A DNA stretch of 64,000 nt from Castanea sativa (GCF_040712315.1 NC_134022.1:1054001-1118000); one strand, 5' to 3'. Numbered from the stretch's first letter, positions 11,801 through 22,383 are shown. Program-made: numbers and translations. The notes: a model not told the origin generated them from the sequence alone.

Positions 11801-14800
11801 TCTAAAACAAAAAAAGAAAATAAAAGTAATCCTAGTCTTTCTAGGAATAGGTTATTTTGGAGGCCTAATCCTTTTAGGAAAGGATTTAGCAATAGCCTAT
11901 ATAAAGGATCTATTATAGTCAATAACATTCATAGTGGGATTATTTTAATAAAATTCCAACAACTTATTCAAGTGTCATTGCCTTCTTGTGGTTGCTTAGT
12001 AAGGTGAGATTGCCTACTATTTTATCTTTCTTTATTTCTCATTCTATTCACCTGTTTTAACACTAAACAACTATCAAACATATTCAAGATCCAATCTTTT
12101 TAGTATCCAGTCTTTCCTTATGTCTTTCTGCATGAGGTTGGGGTTTTTGAATATACATTTTTTTTTTACTTGTCAAAAAAGAAAAAAACCTCAGACCCCA
12201 TTTAAGAATCCTTCAAGATCTCATTAAGAAATCTAATTTGGTGCTAAATTACTAAAGATTCTACATCACCTTCTCTCATCTTGTAAGATCAAGGTGGAGG
12301 GTGAGGTTTTGGATTGAACATCTACAAAATCAGAGGACGGGCCTTGGTACGATGGCGAGTGCCTTCCACCAAAAGAGATAGGTCTCTAGTTTTAGTTTGG
12401 GAATCAGCCTCTCCAAAAACATTTGAGAGGAGGGCTGCTTACCATAACCTCTCCCATTCCCTGCAAAAGTGGGAGTTTTGTGCACTGGGTATGACCGTGT
12501 AGTCTCATGTGTGCGTACTTTCCTTTCTCAATGATGTGTGAAGTCGAATAAAGGTTTTATTGACTGTAATAATTCTAAAACGTCGTCAGACATGATACTA
12601 TAGTATAGTCATTATTGCACTACCACCTTAATATATGGGGAATTGACAACAGGTGTAGATTATTTATTTTGTTCTACTTGCACTTGGATGTTTCTCATGA
12701 ACTTTGGAGAATGGAGTCATTACTTGACCAAGATGATACGGTTCAATTTATAGTGATCAATCCATTTGATTTCAACTACAATTTATTTGTTGTTAATTCC
12801 TGAATAGGCTCTATTGATGTTTCTTGTTTTCAAACATTGATATAGGTTGCCTTGGAAAAAGGGCTTTTCTCTTTCATTGTAAATTTGCAAGTAAGTTGAT
12901 TTTTTTATCATAAATTTTCATTCAGCTTCTTGTGACTTTTATGCTTAAATGTATCGGGAGTTTGCAGTTGAATTAATGCTTTAATCTTACAGGTACCTGC
13001 TTCAACACACTATAGTATGGTATTTTATTTTGTGACAAAGGAGTTAGTTCCTGGATCCCTCTTGCAAAGATTTGTTGATGGTGATGATGAATTCCGTAAT
13101 AGTAGGCTGAAGCTCATCCCATCAGTTCCCAAGGTATTCGTTTCATTTTCAGTTCTATTGTGCTCCTCTTGGGGATTGCCTTCTCTAGAAACATCCTTTC
13201 ATGCACTCTATCACACTCATGCCTCTATGCAGGCATAGATTTTATGCATGCATGCCATGTAGATAATAATGCCAAGATGTTCAATTCCCAAGGACTCTTA
13301 AATATTGGCTAGCTAATTGATAAATTACAGGTTGTCCCAAAAGCAAGTTTAAGTTGTTAGGAAATTGTGAATTTAATCATTTAATCATAAACTCCCCCTT
13401 AATAAATGGGGCCTAATATGTAGGATTTTAACATTTTAAATGGAAGGTAGAGTGGAGACAGGATTCGAACTCAGAATCTCCTGCTTTGATACCATGATAA
13501 ATTAACGATTGTCCTAATAGCTTAAACTGTTAGGAAATTGCGAATTTAATCATAATTTTAACACTAATAATGCTAAGATGTTTGATTGTTTGATCTCTCG
13601 ATAGTCAATACTTGAATTTTAAGACATTGATTCTTAGATCACTTGTTGATTGGCTGAAGGCGTTAGGGGATTGTACTTTTTTTCTTTCTTTAATTTCATG
13701 GAGTTACGTAAATTTAGACTTTAGTTTTGTATTTATATTTTTCCTTTTACCTAATTCTTGTATACTTCTCTTGTACTATGGCTACTGCCTTGTTGTTCTA
13801 TGAATATAATTTCTGTTTTCAATCTGAAAGGCATCACATATAAAAGTTTATAAAGTCTTGGTGACAAAGCTTATCATCAGGGATTTGTATACATGTTTTG
13901 TTGTATCGTGGCACATCCACTTTAAGGATATTTCACTAGTTAAATTTTAGTCCTACTAACTTTGATGTAGCTATCATTTTGGTCCCTCAAGTTTCAAAAT
14001 TTGCACCTAAGCCCCAATGTTGGTAAAAGTGTCAAGCGCAATCAAGCACATAGGCTCCAAGAGCCTATGTGCAAGTACAAGCGTGTGCACCTGATTGAAG
14101 TAAAGCGCACAGTTTCCAAATGTAATATCTCATAACTTCTAATAGAAATATTTGTAATATTCAATAAAAAATAATAATAACTCAAAATTTGTATACTTTA
14201 CCTATTAGGTATTTGTAATTGTATAATGTTTTTAAATTTAAAATTTACTCAAGTTATTTAAATTCTTAAAATTTTTATATAGTAAATTGAAAACAATTTT
14301 CAATGCTCAATATCATAATAATCTAGTCATAGAAAGTTTAAGCATAATATGTTATATAATTCTCTTGTGCTTTATAAAAGTACATAATCATGATAGTTAT
14401 GATCAAATGATGTATTTGGTTCAATCAACATACATCTAAAAGTCAAAGACCAAAAACCACAAGAATTGTATATTAATCTTGTTCGTATCTTATGACATGT
14501 AGATAAAAAGTTTGTTTGTGTAATGCAACACACTTAAGGATAGTGGTTGTGTAGTAAATCATTGGTCCATGTCATTTCTTTCAAGATTAAGCAATTAATT
14601 TTGATGATCCATATCTTTTTTGGCAATAAAATAAAAAAGCGTGCCTAGGTGTGCTTCTTCAAAAAGCTCTAAAAGGGGTTGCCTAAAGCACCCTTCATTA
14701 AATGAGCCATTTTTTCACCCATTAAAGCATTGAGAACTTGGGGCTTAGAGCTTTGAGCTTAAGCCTAAAGCACGCTTTCGCTGCTAAGCCCCCCTAGACT

Positions 14801-17521
14801 TTCAAATAGTTGTTATTTGGTACCTTAAGTTTCAAAATTTGCAATTAACCTTGTAAACTTCCGAATTGCTGTCATTTTGGTTCTTTGAGTTTAGGGGCAG
14901 TTAATGGTCTGTAGTTAATGGAAGTTGATGTTGGGTGGGGGCTAATCTCACAGCAATTTGAAATTTCAGGGGGTTAATTGCAAGTTTTAACACTTAAGGG
15001 GATAAAATGACAGCGACACTAAAGTTAGACAGTAAAATGTGTTTTACCTTAAAGTATATGTTTTTACACGTTTTTTTTCATTGATTCACTAATTAAAATT
15101 TATATTTCTAAAAGGCTAACTGTAAAGTTTTTACTCATGATTTTTGTAATTTTTTTTTTATATAATTAATATTGTAGGTGGCCTGTGAATTACATGCATT
15201 GATTCACTTACACACAATTTTGGATTTTGGACACTTCTTAAATACTAAAAATTTGAACCTATCAAAGGTGCATCTATCATCCAAAGCCAAATCCTAGCCC
15301 CTTGCCTTAAACTCAAATGAAGTTCAACCTAACCAAGAATGTTCTTTGGAGTTTTTTTTTTTGGGGGGGGGGGGGGTGGGGGAGAGGTGTTTAAGGAGAG
15401 CTCTGCTCGTGCCCTTTCCCCCATGTCTTATCTGAATGGAGATGACTGTTGTGGGTCGTTGTTGTTTATTATTCTTGACACCATTTACATTTTTAACTAG
15501 ATTAATTGTAATTCAGTTATATAACTTCTTCAGTTTGCTTAAATGCTTAACAGCAAGGTACCTGGCCAACGAGCTCTAGCTCAACTTTCTCTTCCCACAA
15601 GAATGGGGGAGGGGGTGAGATTGTAGGTTCAAAACCCTTTCCATGTGTAACTTACCAGTAAAAATAAATAAAAACATGAAATAAAAGGAATTGCCAACAT
15701 AAGTAGTTGTGTAGTATTTTGCATTCAAAATGCTATGCTTATTAATATGGAGTAAATTTACTTTTTATCACTTCAAGTTGGCTCTTGTTGGTATCCATTT
15801 TTAGCTCTCAAACGTAGCTCAATTCCAGCAAAAACAATTAAACCAGTGGAGTGGCCTGACCATTTGATTACCATATGCTTTTAAGTCATTCCATGTGACC
15901 TCTAAATTGTTTGATGCCTCTTTGTTTCCCCTGTACCTTGTATATGCACACGGCAGGACAATCTTCAATGATGATAATTTTTTCTTCAGTTTGCAGGGAT
16001 TGCTTTTTTATTTTTATCCCCTTATTTTTTCAAATCGATGAAATTTAATTTTCACAGATATAAGAAATTGCTTTTCCTTTAGTCCTTTCTAGGGTTCTTG
16101 TGTCTGCTTTTTGTTTCTTTCCTTTTTCTTCCTTATTGACCTATCAAAAAAAGAAAAGAAAACCTAACTCTTTGTTATCTCATGTGTTGAATCGTGCAGG
16201 GCTCATGGATTGTGCGGCAGAGTGTTGGGAGCACCCCCTGTCTATTGGGAAAAGCAGTTGATTGTAACTATATCCGTGGTCCTAAGTACTTGGAAGTAAA
16301 GCTTCTCAATGTCTTTAATACATAGTTAAATTCTTTCTGGCTAGTTTTTAAATGAGTGATTTAATAGTGAAGCTTATCTTAAACTTTTATTTTTATTGAT
16401 ATGGTTGAACATTGTTAATCTTCTGTAGATTGATGTTGACATTGGTTCTTCAACTGTTGCCAATGGAGTTTTGGGTCTTGTAGTTGGTGTAATTACAACA
16501 TTGGTGGTAGACATGGCTTTCCTTGTACAGGTATGGTTATTTTAATGATGATATTATCTCAGCTTTTAGTTTACCAGGGGAGACTGCCACTGAAGTCTTA
16601 TATCGTCACACTTATACATTTGAGCAATCAATGTGGTTTAATTAAGTGCAACATTTTATATGGTAGCTGGCCACTAAAGTTAAATGAATTATTGGGAAAA
16701 CACTTGGTAAAAAACTATATTGGATTTGATATCTTATTTGGGACACTTGGTATAAAATTAGAGTGTACTGGTTTAATCCTTTTTTGAGCTTCCACTATTA
16801 TTGGTATAGGTGGGTTAGTTGGGTTAAACTTGGTTCTTACATGAACTTCTGAAGTTTGACCACCCAACCAATCCAAATTCGTACGACACCCTTATGTCTA
16901 TTGAGGCTAAAAGAGAAGCTACAAGCATTCAACTGTATGAAGGAAAGACAAATTGAAGCAAGAAAAATTACAAATTTTTGTTTTAAGAGTTTTAATTTTT
17001 TATGTGGATATTAAAAATGAAAGGAAGCACAATGGATTTCTCTTTTTAGAGTTTTCTTTGGAACTCACTCATGGACAAAGACTTTCATGCTTTTGAAATC
17101 CTTTTGTCCTACAATACCTCTCTCATGTTCTAATTTATTATTATGGGCTAGACGATTAATCCAGGGGAAGTATAAATACCAGTTTTATTTATCAAAGGGG
17201 GAAAAGAAATGGAAAGAAGAAGGCCTAACTTTATAAACGTGTTAGGCTTGCATGCTGTTGGAATCCTTTTGTCTTCAATTTTATTTTTACTCATTGAACT
17301 CTATCCTCAATTTTTGTTGACTATGGGCTGAGGATTATAACATGCCTAACCTTGTAAATTTGTCATGTGAGCACACTGATGCTGCCTGTAAAATACTCGA
17401 TAGCAAACTCTGTTTATTTAACATTATATTTACATTACAGTTATAATCTATTACTAGCAGTATGTTTATGCAATGCACAGATTAATAAAACTTTTCTAAT
17501 ATTATCAAAATTTAAAGCTTA

Positions 17522-17562
<41 letters not shown>

Positions 17563-18319
17563 TTGAAAATATGCAGTTAAGTTAAACGGCAGAAGCACTT
17601 AGTTTTATCAAAACAAAAAATTATGGTAGATGATTAAGATAATATAAAATAAATAATGAAACTTGTATAAATTTCTTAAAACTGTAGTTAGAGTTTTGAT
17701 TGTAGTAGTATGTTAAATCTTTTGAAATTTGGCAATTGAGTAAATTAATTTCTAATTTTAATAGTACTTATAGTGATCTATGGTGAGGGAAAGTCATATA
17801 ATGTAATTCCTTATGATATGATGTTCCAGTATAATCTATGATAACTATTTATCAATAAATTAGCTATTAATTTTTTAAATTGAAAATATTTCTTTCCTTT
17901 GGAGAAGAGCACACTCTTACTTGAAAGGAATGGCTTGAATTCTGTTTTAAATTCAGCTTCAGAGTCAAAAACAGGATAGATTTATAAATATTCTTTTTAA
18001 TATCCAGAAAGTTGATGTGATAATCTTATAGGTGTGTTTGATCACTGATGTGATGCAAGAGAGGTGGCTCTAACATGTGATTCAACTGACTTCTGCCTTT
18101 CAGGGCTTGATACAATTTATTATATTAATCTTTTTTTTTTTTTTTTGAGAAGCAATTTATTATATTAATCTAGAGCTAAAGAAATGGTTAAATGACTGTT
18201 TTAATTGACAGGCAAATACTACTGATGAATTGCCGGAGCGGCTGATTGGTGCTGTCCGTGTTTCTCATATAGAGCTTTCATCGGCTATAGTCCCCAAGCT
18301 GGATCTAGATCCATCATGA
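374..18319 (+). CDS. EDR2: EDR2-like PH-START-DUF1336 protein, 3' part (19 exons)
   Basis: Joined exons: 374-439, 674-777, 1487-1554, 1634-1750, 1919-1959, 2052-2152, 5958-6053, 7062-7126, 7215-7286, 7414-7569, 9414-9640, 9720-9759, 9878-10032, 10142-10243, 12846-12890, 12993-13133, 16200-16295, 16429-16530, 18212-18319 (TGA). They sum to 1902 nt, or 633 codons plus stop, with phases that match throughout. The ATG at 374 is probably internal: it opens [16 protein letters not shown], the end of the PH domain, so earlier exons lie left of the window (the family is about 720 aa). The START-like lipid-binding domain follows ([39 protein letters not shown]), then an acidic linker ([10 protein letters not shown]), then EDR2_C/DUF1336 ([33 protein letters not shown]). 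In Arabidopsis EDR2 binds PI4P, sits on endomembranes and plasma membrane, and restrains salicylate-dependent powdery-mildew resistance and cell death. The sequence does not separate EDR2 from its paralogue EDR2L. One intron is GC-AG. No frameshift or premature stop was found. Confidence 0.95.
778..1486 (+). other. EDR2 intron, T-rich, no inserted element recognised
   Basis: This intron runs from GTAAGT at 778 to GTGCAG at 1481-1486. It is T-rich, as expected of plant introns. Long translations in this stretch have no recognisable domain and biased composition, so they are taken as chance. Confidence 0.7.
1751..1918 (+). other. Non-canonical GC-AG intron of the EDR2-like gene
   Basis: The donor reads G|GCAAGT at 1751-1756 and the acceptor is ACAG at 1915-1918. 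Joining 1750 to 1919 gives the family sequence [16 protein letters not shown]. The only nearby GT (GTATTT, two codons downstream) joined to the same acceptor would shift the frame into a TGA within a few codons. Confidence 0.85.
2420..3735 (+). mobile_element. 5'-truncated LINE (L1-type), reverse transcriptase C-terminal remnant
   Basis: Decayed coding sequence matches the C-terminal part of plant LINE ORF2. DFLWGG and [12 protein letters not shown] occur near 2450-2560, [19 protein letters not shown] near 2575-2635, and the zf-RVT segment near 3270-3560 ([31 protein letters not shown]). It ends in an A/T-rich tail at about 3680-3735. It carries frameshifts and stops, and a SINE interrupts it. 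It lies in the sense direction of the host gene. The left edge is approximate. Confidence 0.8.
3040..3172 (+). mobile_element. SINE inside the LINE remnant
   Basis: The segment has a tRNA-like promoter part with a B-box-like GGGTTCCAATCTCCC at about 3110. It ends with CTATAGAACTACC and a run of about 21 A. The layout is that of plant tRNA-derived SINEs. The left end is uncertain, and no target duplication was established. Confidence 0.6.
4385..4500 (-). mobile_element. SINE, reverse orientation
   Basis: Read on the minus strand, it begins near 4500 with GCCAAGAGCCTTGTAACTCA, has a B-box-like GGGTTCAAATCCC near 4440, and ends in an A-rich tail (T-rich on the plus strand) near 4385. This order is typical of a tRNA-derived SINE. 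It lies in a large intron of the EDR2-like gene. Confidence 0.6.
6350..6503 (+). mobile_element. SINE in EDR2 intron
   Basis: There is a tRNA-like head and a B-box-like GGGTTTGAATCC at about 6428, then a C-rich stretch and a run of 13 A at about 6490-6502. The open frame across it is incidental. It lies in the intron 6054-7061, in which nothing else was recognised. Confidence 0.6.
8230..8530 (+). repeat. LTR-like fragment with internal 67-bp direct repeat
   Basis: The sequence has the look of a retrotransposon LTR 3' portion. A unit beginning ATTAGGAATA, containing GTTTTAGTTATCTATTTTTA and ending GAGAA(G)GAATAC occurs twice, at about 8371-8436 and 8450-8517. The two copies differ at only a few positions. 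No coding part of an element is attached, so the family is not assigned. Confidence 0.5.
8850..8890. repeat. (TA)n microsatellite
   Basis: About 20 TA units run uninterrupted apart from one TG near 8881. It lies in an EDR2 intron. Confidence 0.95.
8985..9095 (+). mobile_element. SINE-like unit
   Basis: It shares CTCTTCCCACAAGAATGG and the GTGTAA(C/T)TTAC(C/T)A(A/G)TAAA end with the unit at 15550-15675. The two therefore look like members of one SINE family. The 5' end is ill defined. Confidence 0.5.
9122..9257 (+). mobile_element. Very short LINE 3' end with 18-bp target duplication
   Basis: ACATTTTAAGGACTTTGT occurs at 9122-9139 and again, identical, at 9240-9257. Between them lie about 100 bp matching the 3' end of the LINE at 11030-11345 (TTGATGTACT, CCATGTACA, GTGTACCTGG) followed by an A run. 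This is a severely 5'-truncated LINE insertion and appears recent, because the duplication is unmutated. Confidence 0.85.
10735..12010 (+). mobile_element. Gypsy-type (chromovirus) 3' remnant: integrase tail, chromodomain, LTR-like end
   Basis: At about 10760-10930 the translation [19 protein letters not shown], then [16 protein letters not shown], matches the C-terminal end of Ty3/Gypsy integrase. At 11380-11460 [20 protein letters not shown] is a chromodomain. The two are separated by a LINE 3' end, so the Gypsy element was there first. Downstream, CCTATATAAAGG at about 11898 is a likely LTR promoter TATA element. Stop codons are present and no upstream pol was seen. The right boundary is approximate. 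Confidence 0.75.
11030..11345 (+). mobile_element. LINE 3' end nested in the Gypsy remnant
   Basis: The translation [15 protein letters not shown], then [16 protein letters not shown], corresponds to the same zf-RVT segment as the LINE at 3400-3500. It ends in TTTATC and an A-rich AAATAAATAAATAAA tail. It splits the integrase and chromodomain coding of the surrounding Gypsy element. Confidence 0.8.
13944..15042. mobile_element. Non-autonomous DNA element with about 70-bp inverted ends
   Basis: The left end at 13944-14015 (containing CTAACTTTGATGTAGCTATC and GGTCCCTCAAGTTTCAAAA) pairs with the reverse complement of 14965-15042 (containing ACACTTAAGGGGATAAAATG and CACTAAAGTTAG). An inner related piece lies at 14815-14900. 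There is no transposase. Class is undetermined, MULE-like by end length. Inside it, 14049-14073 is a near-perfect palindrome (CACATAGGCT...AGCCTATGTG). Confidence 0.55.
15550..15675 (+). mobile_element. SINE
   Basis: It has a tRNA-like start (AACGAGCTCTAGCTCAACTT), a B-box-like GGTTCAAAACCC at about 15630, the shared CTCTTCCCACAAGAATGG block, and an A-rich tail of AAAAATAAATAAAAAC. The unit at 8985-9095 is a relative. Confidence 0.6.
16531..18211 (+). other. Last EDR2 intron, AT-rich
   Basis: It is bounded by GTATGG and TTGACAG. It contains a (TA)n tract at 17526-17553 and a poly-T run near 18131. No inserted coding element was recognised. The ORF at 16533-16787 reads through the donor site and has no domain. 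Confidence 0.7.
17526..17553. repeat. (TA)n microsatellite
   Basis: About 14 TA units followed by a T run. It lies in the last intron of the EDR2-like gene. Confidence 0.95.
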
Positions 18320-19205
18320 CGACCCAAGAATAGAGATGACTGACCTGTATTGAATTTTTTAAAATCATTTGTTAAGATATAAAAATGTATTTCATTTCCC
18401 ATTAGTTTCCTTATTGTGATTAGCAGAAAGTATGTTTGTCAATGTTTTCCAATTGAATTTTGTATAAAATAGTAAAAACAGAAGCAGGGTTTTTTCTACG
18501 TACGGTATTAAATAAGAATTTTTTTTTTTTTTTTTTTTGATAAGGGTATTAAATAAGATTACAGGATGGGTTAAATTGGTTTGTCATTATTTCTCTTTAC
18601 TGGGTTATAATTCCTGTTATTTTTTTAACACATTCTCCCACTCACGAGAACTATTTGTGACATGGAAATTGATGTAAATTTAAGGTGTTTGAGCCTTTCA
18701 GGTGTGTTTAGTTAAGTTCATCATTTATAGTGCCATACCTTTTCCCTTTTGTCTCTGGATCTAATTCCTGCTTTAAGATATCGATATGAATAGAAAAGGG
18801 AGTGTGTGAGTCAATTTTAGTTTTATTATACATATGAGCCGATGTATGCATTTAAAAATGTGTAGTTCCCAGTAAGTACTATACTTTCATTTTGGGGTTT
18901 GAATTTGAAATGTTATAGTTGTCCGGGTAACGCATGATATATTATACAATGCTTCAAGGACTCTCTCAATGGCCTGCTGCTCGTAAAATAATCACCCGCT
19001 CACCCATATGTTTCCAGTCTTTGCATACTTATCATCATCATCATCATTATTATTTTTGTGGAGAGAGATTAATTAAAGACAATGTGATTTTTTCTTGAAA
19101 TTTTACAAGGGGTTGCGGGAAGTCTTAAATAAAAAATAAAAAAAAAAGCTCAAAAGTACATCATGTGTCTGACTTGGGATTACAAGGCGACCAATATAAG
19201 AAAAG
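18320..19205. other. Tail-to-tail intergenic region (EDR2 and UGT 3' sides)
   Basis: The plus-strand EDR2-like gene and the minus-strand UGT converge here. The first 150-200 bp are probably the EDR2 3' UTR, with A-rich possible poly(A) signals near 18375 and 18465. A 19-T run sits at about 18521-18538. No coding sequence was found. Confidence 0.6.
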
Positions 19206-20627
19206 CTAGGCCGCTGCTTTATGTTTGATAAAATCGCTAAAAGCATCCAAGGAGGCCAATGAGCTTGCTGGAAAGCCTTGCTCAAACTTGGCACCAAGTA
19301 TCTCAGACTGTCTTCTGATCTCATTGTCTTTCAAAACCCTCTGCATCCCACCCAATATATCATCCTTGTTTACCATTTCAGCTGGGTACTTCTCTGAGAC
19401 CATGGCCCCCACCTTAAGATGATTCACCACCAACATGGCATTATAGTATTGGTCACCCCTAATCGGCCATGCCAAGAGTGGGACCCCACGCACTATTGCC
19501 TCTACAGTAGAGTTCCAACCACAGTGAGAAACAAATCCACCTGTTGATGGATGACTCAGTATCAACAGCTGTGGTGCCCACCCGTGTATTATCAAACCCT
19601 TCTTCCCTACTTTCCCATCCAACCCATTTGGAAAATAATCAGATTTCTTTTGGATGACCCATATGAATGAGTTTGACCCGGTCAACTCCTCCAATGCCTT
19701 GGTCAGCTCAGGGTACTCCTCCATTGTAGGACCCACTTCACTCCCGAATGACACGTACACCACAGACCCACGTGGCTGCTGATCCAACCACTCAATTACC
19801 TGGTCCTCGGTGTAATTGGACTCTTTATTGGGTCGGATCTCTTGGTCCTGGACCCGGAGCAGCAACGAGTCCGCAGACTCCCAATACTGATCAGGCAACA
19901 AGGGACCCACACCCCAAACGGGCTTGCGTGTCAAGTTTGCCACGTAATCGAGAAGCGGACGCTCGAGATCATCACACGTGTTGATCAGAATTGCTGCAGC
20001 GGATTCCACTTCTTCCACCCATGGAGCAGGCTCACCCGGAAAAGGCGGGCCACGTGGACCACCACCGCCATCACCTCGTGGGCCCTCCCCTCTTGGGCCC
20101 TCTTTTTGTTTATGAGGAGGGCCCATCTTCATCCAATGACGCCTTTGCTTAAGATCCGAATACTTGAGAACCATGTCTTCGGGTAACCCGGGAAGAGTCC
20201 GAACATCGCCGGGTCTCATGTCTCCGGGTCGGACAACCCAAATAGCGTGCTGGACGGCGGCCCAGCAGGCTCCAGAAGTGATGAAAACGACGGTGGGGAT
20301 GGCGAATTCGGAGAAAATATGGTGGGTGTTCTTGTTGATGATATGGTCTATGATGGCACAGATGGGTCGGGTCGAAACCCCCGGGTCACGTTGGAGATAC
20401 CAGCCGTGAATGTCTTTGGTGAGTTGGAAGTGGAAGAGAGGGGAGTGGAGGAGAGAGGAAGGGATAGAAGAAGTAATATCGGAATCAACAAGAAGGGTAA
20501 TGCTGTAATTTCGGGAGAGGAGGAGTTTGCAGATCTCAATACAAGGGAAGAGATGGCCTTGCGCAATTTTGGGCACCACCAAAATCTCACCTGAGCTTGA
20601 GCTTGAGCTTGAAGTTGAAGAAGACAT
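19206..20627 (-). CDS. Family-1 UDP-glycosyltransferase (UGT), intronless
   Basis: The product is 473 aa from the Met at 20627. The frame is open to a Met at 20672, but the Ser-rich MSSSTSSSS start fits better because the GEILVVP strand then follows directly. The N-terminal acceptor domain has the catalytic His in IAQGHLFP (H25) and the likely partner Asp in ICAIID (D94). The C-terminal domain carries the 44-residue PSPG box (residues 350-393, WAPQLLILSHP to RGDQ, with HCGWNS inside). Family knowledge links the final Gln to UDP-glucose use; the acceptor is unknown, probably a hydroxylated small molecule in the cytosol. Two oddities: a Gly/Pro-rich loop at about 168-201, and only 69 residues between His and Asp against 98 in its paralogue at 53379-54926, which may hurt function. 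No frameshift was seen. Confidence 0.9.
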   Translation of the reverse strand: MSSSTSSSSSSSGEILVVPKIAQGHLFPCIEICKLLLSRNYSITLLVDSDITSSIPSSLLHSPLFHFQLTKDIHGWYLQRDPGVSTRPICAIIDHIINKNTHHIFSEFAIPTVVFITSGACWAAVQHAIWVVRPGDMRPGDVRTLPGLPEDMVLKYSDLKQRRHWMKMGPPHKQKEGPRGEGPRGDGGGGPRGPPFPGEPAPWVEEVESAAAILINTCDDLERPLLDYVANLTRKPVWGVGPLLPDQYWESADSLLLRVQDQEIRPNKESNYTEDQVIEWLDQQPRGSVVYVSFGSEVGPTMEEYPELTKALEELTGSNSFIWVIQKKSDYFPNGLDGKVGKKGLIIHGWAPQLLILSHPSTGGFVSHCGWNSTVEAIVRGVPLLAWPIRGDQYYNAMLVVNHLKVGAMVSEKYPAEMVNKDDILGGMQRVLKDNEIRRQSEILGAKFEQGFPASSLASLDAFSDFIKHKAAA

Positions 20628-21116
20628 CTTTAATTGAACTTGTTTTTCATCAAACACAACACAACCCAACAAAGCTGATATTTGAGTCGGTGTAATAAAA
20701 TTAACTTTGGTTGGATAAGGTGGCCGACAAGTCTTGGTGGAAAATGTTGTAAGAGAAAGGAAAAGGGCTTATTAATAGTTTAGTCGGACTGTTTGGTAAA
20801 CAAAAAAGATAAAGAAAAACAAAAGGGTTGGACTGTTTGGTATATATTAGCAAGAAAGTGAAATGAAATGAATGGAATGGGGCATCAATGTGAAATCAAA
20901 TGGGATTGATTTGCTGGACGGTGAGGTCAGAAGATTCCAGAGTCCCCTCCAGAGTAGGCTAATTCAGTGTTTAATCTTTGTGGCATGTGTCTACTGTCTG
21001 TTACGGTGACAAAATTATGGTGGGTTTATATGGATCTATGATTCCACTGCTTACGGATTTTCACTTAATAAAATTGTGGCAAAGTTATGAAATTGGTTGG
21101 GTACCAGACTTACTCA
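20628..21116. other. Upstream region of the minus-strand UGT
   Basis: This is presumed promoter and 5' UTR for the minus-strand UGT. No convincing TATA box was found within 150 bp of its start. No gene or mobile element was recognised. Confidence 0.4.
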
Positions 21117-21520
21117 GGAATAAAATGTATTATAATAAAATAACTAATCCTATTTATAAGTTTAATAGTGAATTATAACATAAGGATAAGAGCAATGTTG
21201 TAAACACAAACTATTTTATAAACTAATGATATGGTAAGTGATTATCGGTAAGTGAAAAGATGATGTTAGTAATGAACCTAGATGAAAACTAGTAAAAATT
21301 TGCCACATCAATGATTTGTAAAAATATTGTAAAATAGTTTGTAACTATAGCATTACTCTTAGAATAAAAATTAAAAATTATTTTAGAAAATATCCTACTC
21401 ATAAAAATATATTTCCTTAAAAATAATATATATATATATATATATATATATTTTAAAATTTGAGAGAGATATGAGTAATTTTTATTAATTTTTTATTTTT
21501 ATAATTGTTACATATATATA
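21117..21520. repeat. Dispersed repeat, copy interrupted by a MITE
   Basis: Segments 21117-21180 and 21361-21520 align with 49418-49620 (shared AGGAATAAAATGT, TTATAACAT, ACTCATA, TTTATAATTGTTA). In the 49-kb copy the two halves are continuous. A (TA)n tract lies at about 21427-21452. Confidence 0.6.
21189..21361 (+). mobile_element. MITE, about 170 bp, imperfect inverted ends
   Basis: The left end GAGCAATGTTGTAAACACAA pairs with the right end TTTGTAACTATAGCATTACTC in reverse complement. The element is homologous, in opposite orientation, to the MITE at 26050-26240, including the interior. The matching repeat near 49490 lacks it, giving an empty-site comparison. Confidence 0.7.
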
Positions 21521-21747
21521 CATATATATATATATATATTTTATCATATTGTGTTCAATGCTAGCAACAAATTATCTAGAGAACCCTTTTGAGACTTGAT
21601 TAATTTTCACAAAACTTAATTTTTGTTGTTGTTAACAACTAGTGTGTGTGTATATATATATAATAACTACAAATATAAATTAAAAAAACATATAAAGAAA
21701 AAAAAAAGAGTGGATGGTGGTCCATCGTCCACCTAAGCTTAGGGTTT

Positions 21748-21778
<31 letters not shown>

Positions 21779-21787
21779 CGTCGTCGC
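21748..21787. repeat. (TTG)n with terminal (TCG)n microsatellite
   Basis: About ten TTG units followed by three TCG units. No gene is attached. Confidence 0.95.
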
Positions 21788-22383
21788 CATCTTTAAAAAA
21801 CAATTTCTCTCGAAGAATGTTAGGGATTCAAAAAAATGTCACAACCTTCTTAAATTAGCATAGTGAGAAAAGTTACAAAAAAAATTTAGATTAACAAATC
21901 ACAAATGCATAAGGAATTCAACAACAAAAACTAAAAAATTTTGCATCTAAACAAATTAGAAGATTTTTTTTAAAAAATTAAATATATAAAAGCTTCAATT
22001 TAAAAGTTGCCTGAGGCCCCAAAATCCCTTTGGTCACCCTGTCTTCCATGCATGATTTTTGTTTTGCAATAGCTAGCAAATCCAATGAGAGAGAAAGAGA
22101 CAGAGACAGAGATTTGAAGGGTTTTTCTTCCCATCTTATTTCATTTTTACTAATTTTAAAAAGTAAAATAAAATATTTATACTTAGTTGGGGGACATTTT
22201 TTGTTTCATTTTTTTAAAGTAAATAAAAAGATTTTAACTAAAAAATTATGAGTTCCCTCAAAATGATAGAGAATCAATATAGACTAATTCAATATAATAA
22301 AATATTTATACTTAATTAGAAAGCTCTTGATAAAAAAGTCAAGATTTTGCTCTTTTTATAATTTGAAGTTATCCATTTTTATC

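Larger units (their letters stand above)
10244..12845 (+). other. EDR2 intron with Gypsy 3' end and nested LINE
   Basis: This 2.6-kb intron holds the tail of a Gypsy element (integrase C-terminus, chromodomain, LTR-like end) split by a LINE 3' end. From about 12110 to 12845 and from 10244 to 10730 I see only AT-rich sequence with no recognisable element. Confidence 0.7.
13134..16199 (+). other. EDR2 intron with inverted-repeat element and SINE
   Basis: This 3-kb intron contains a short direct repeat (about 13318-13380 and 13495-13552, sharing GTTAGGAAATTG and GAATTTAATCAT), an element with long inverted ends (13944-15042), a G run at 15362-15381 and a SINE (15550-15675). The rest is AT-rich. 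Confidence 0.7.

Noticed and set aside
20628..20672. Upstream Met at 20672 as the UGT start
   Set aside because: It adds 15 residues not typical of UGT N-termini. The second Met places the Ser-rich leader directly before the first beta strand. It is not excluded.
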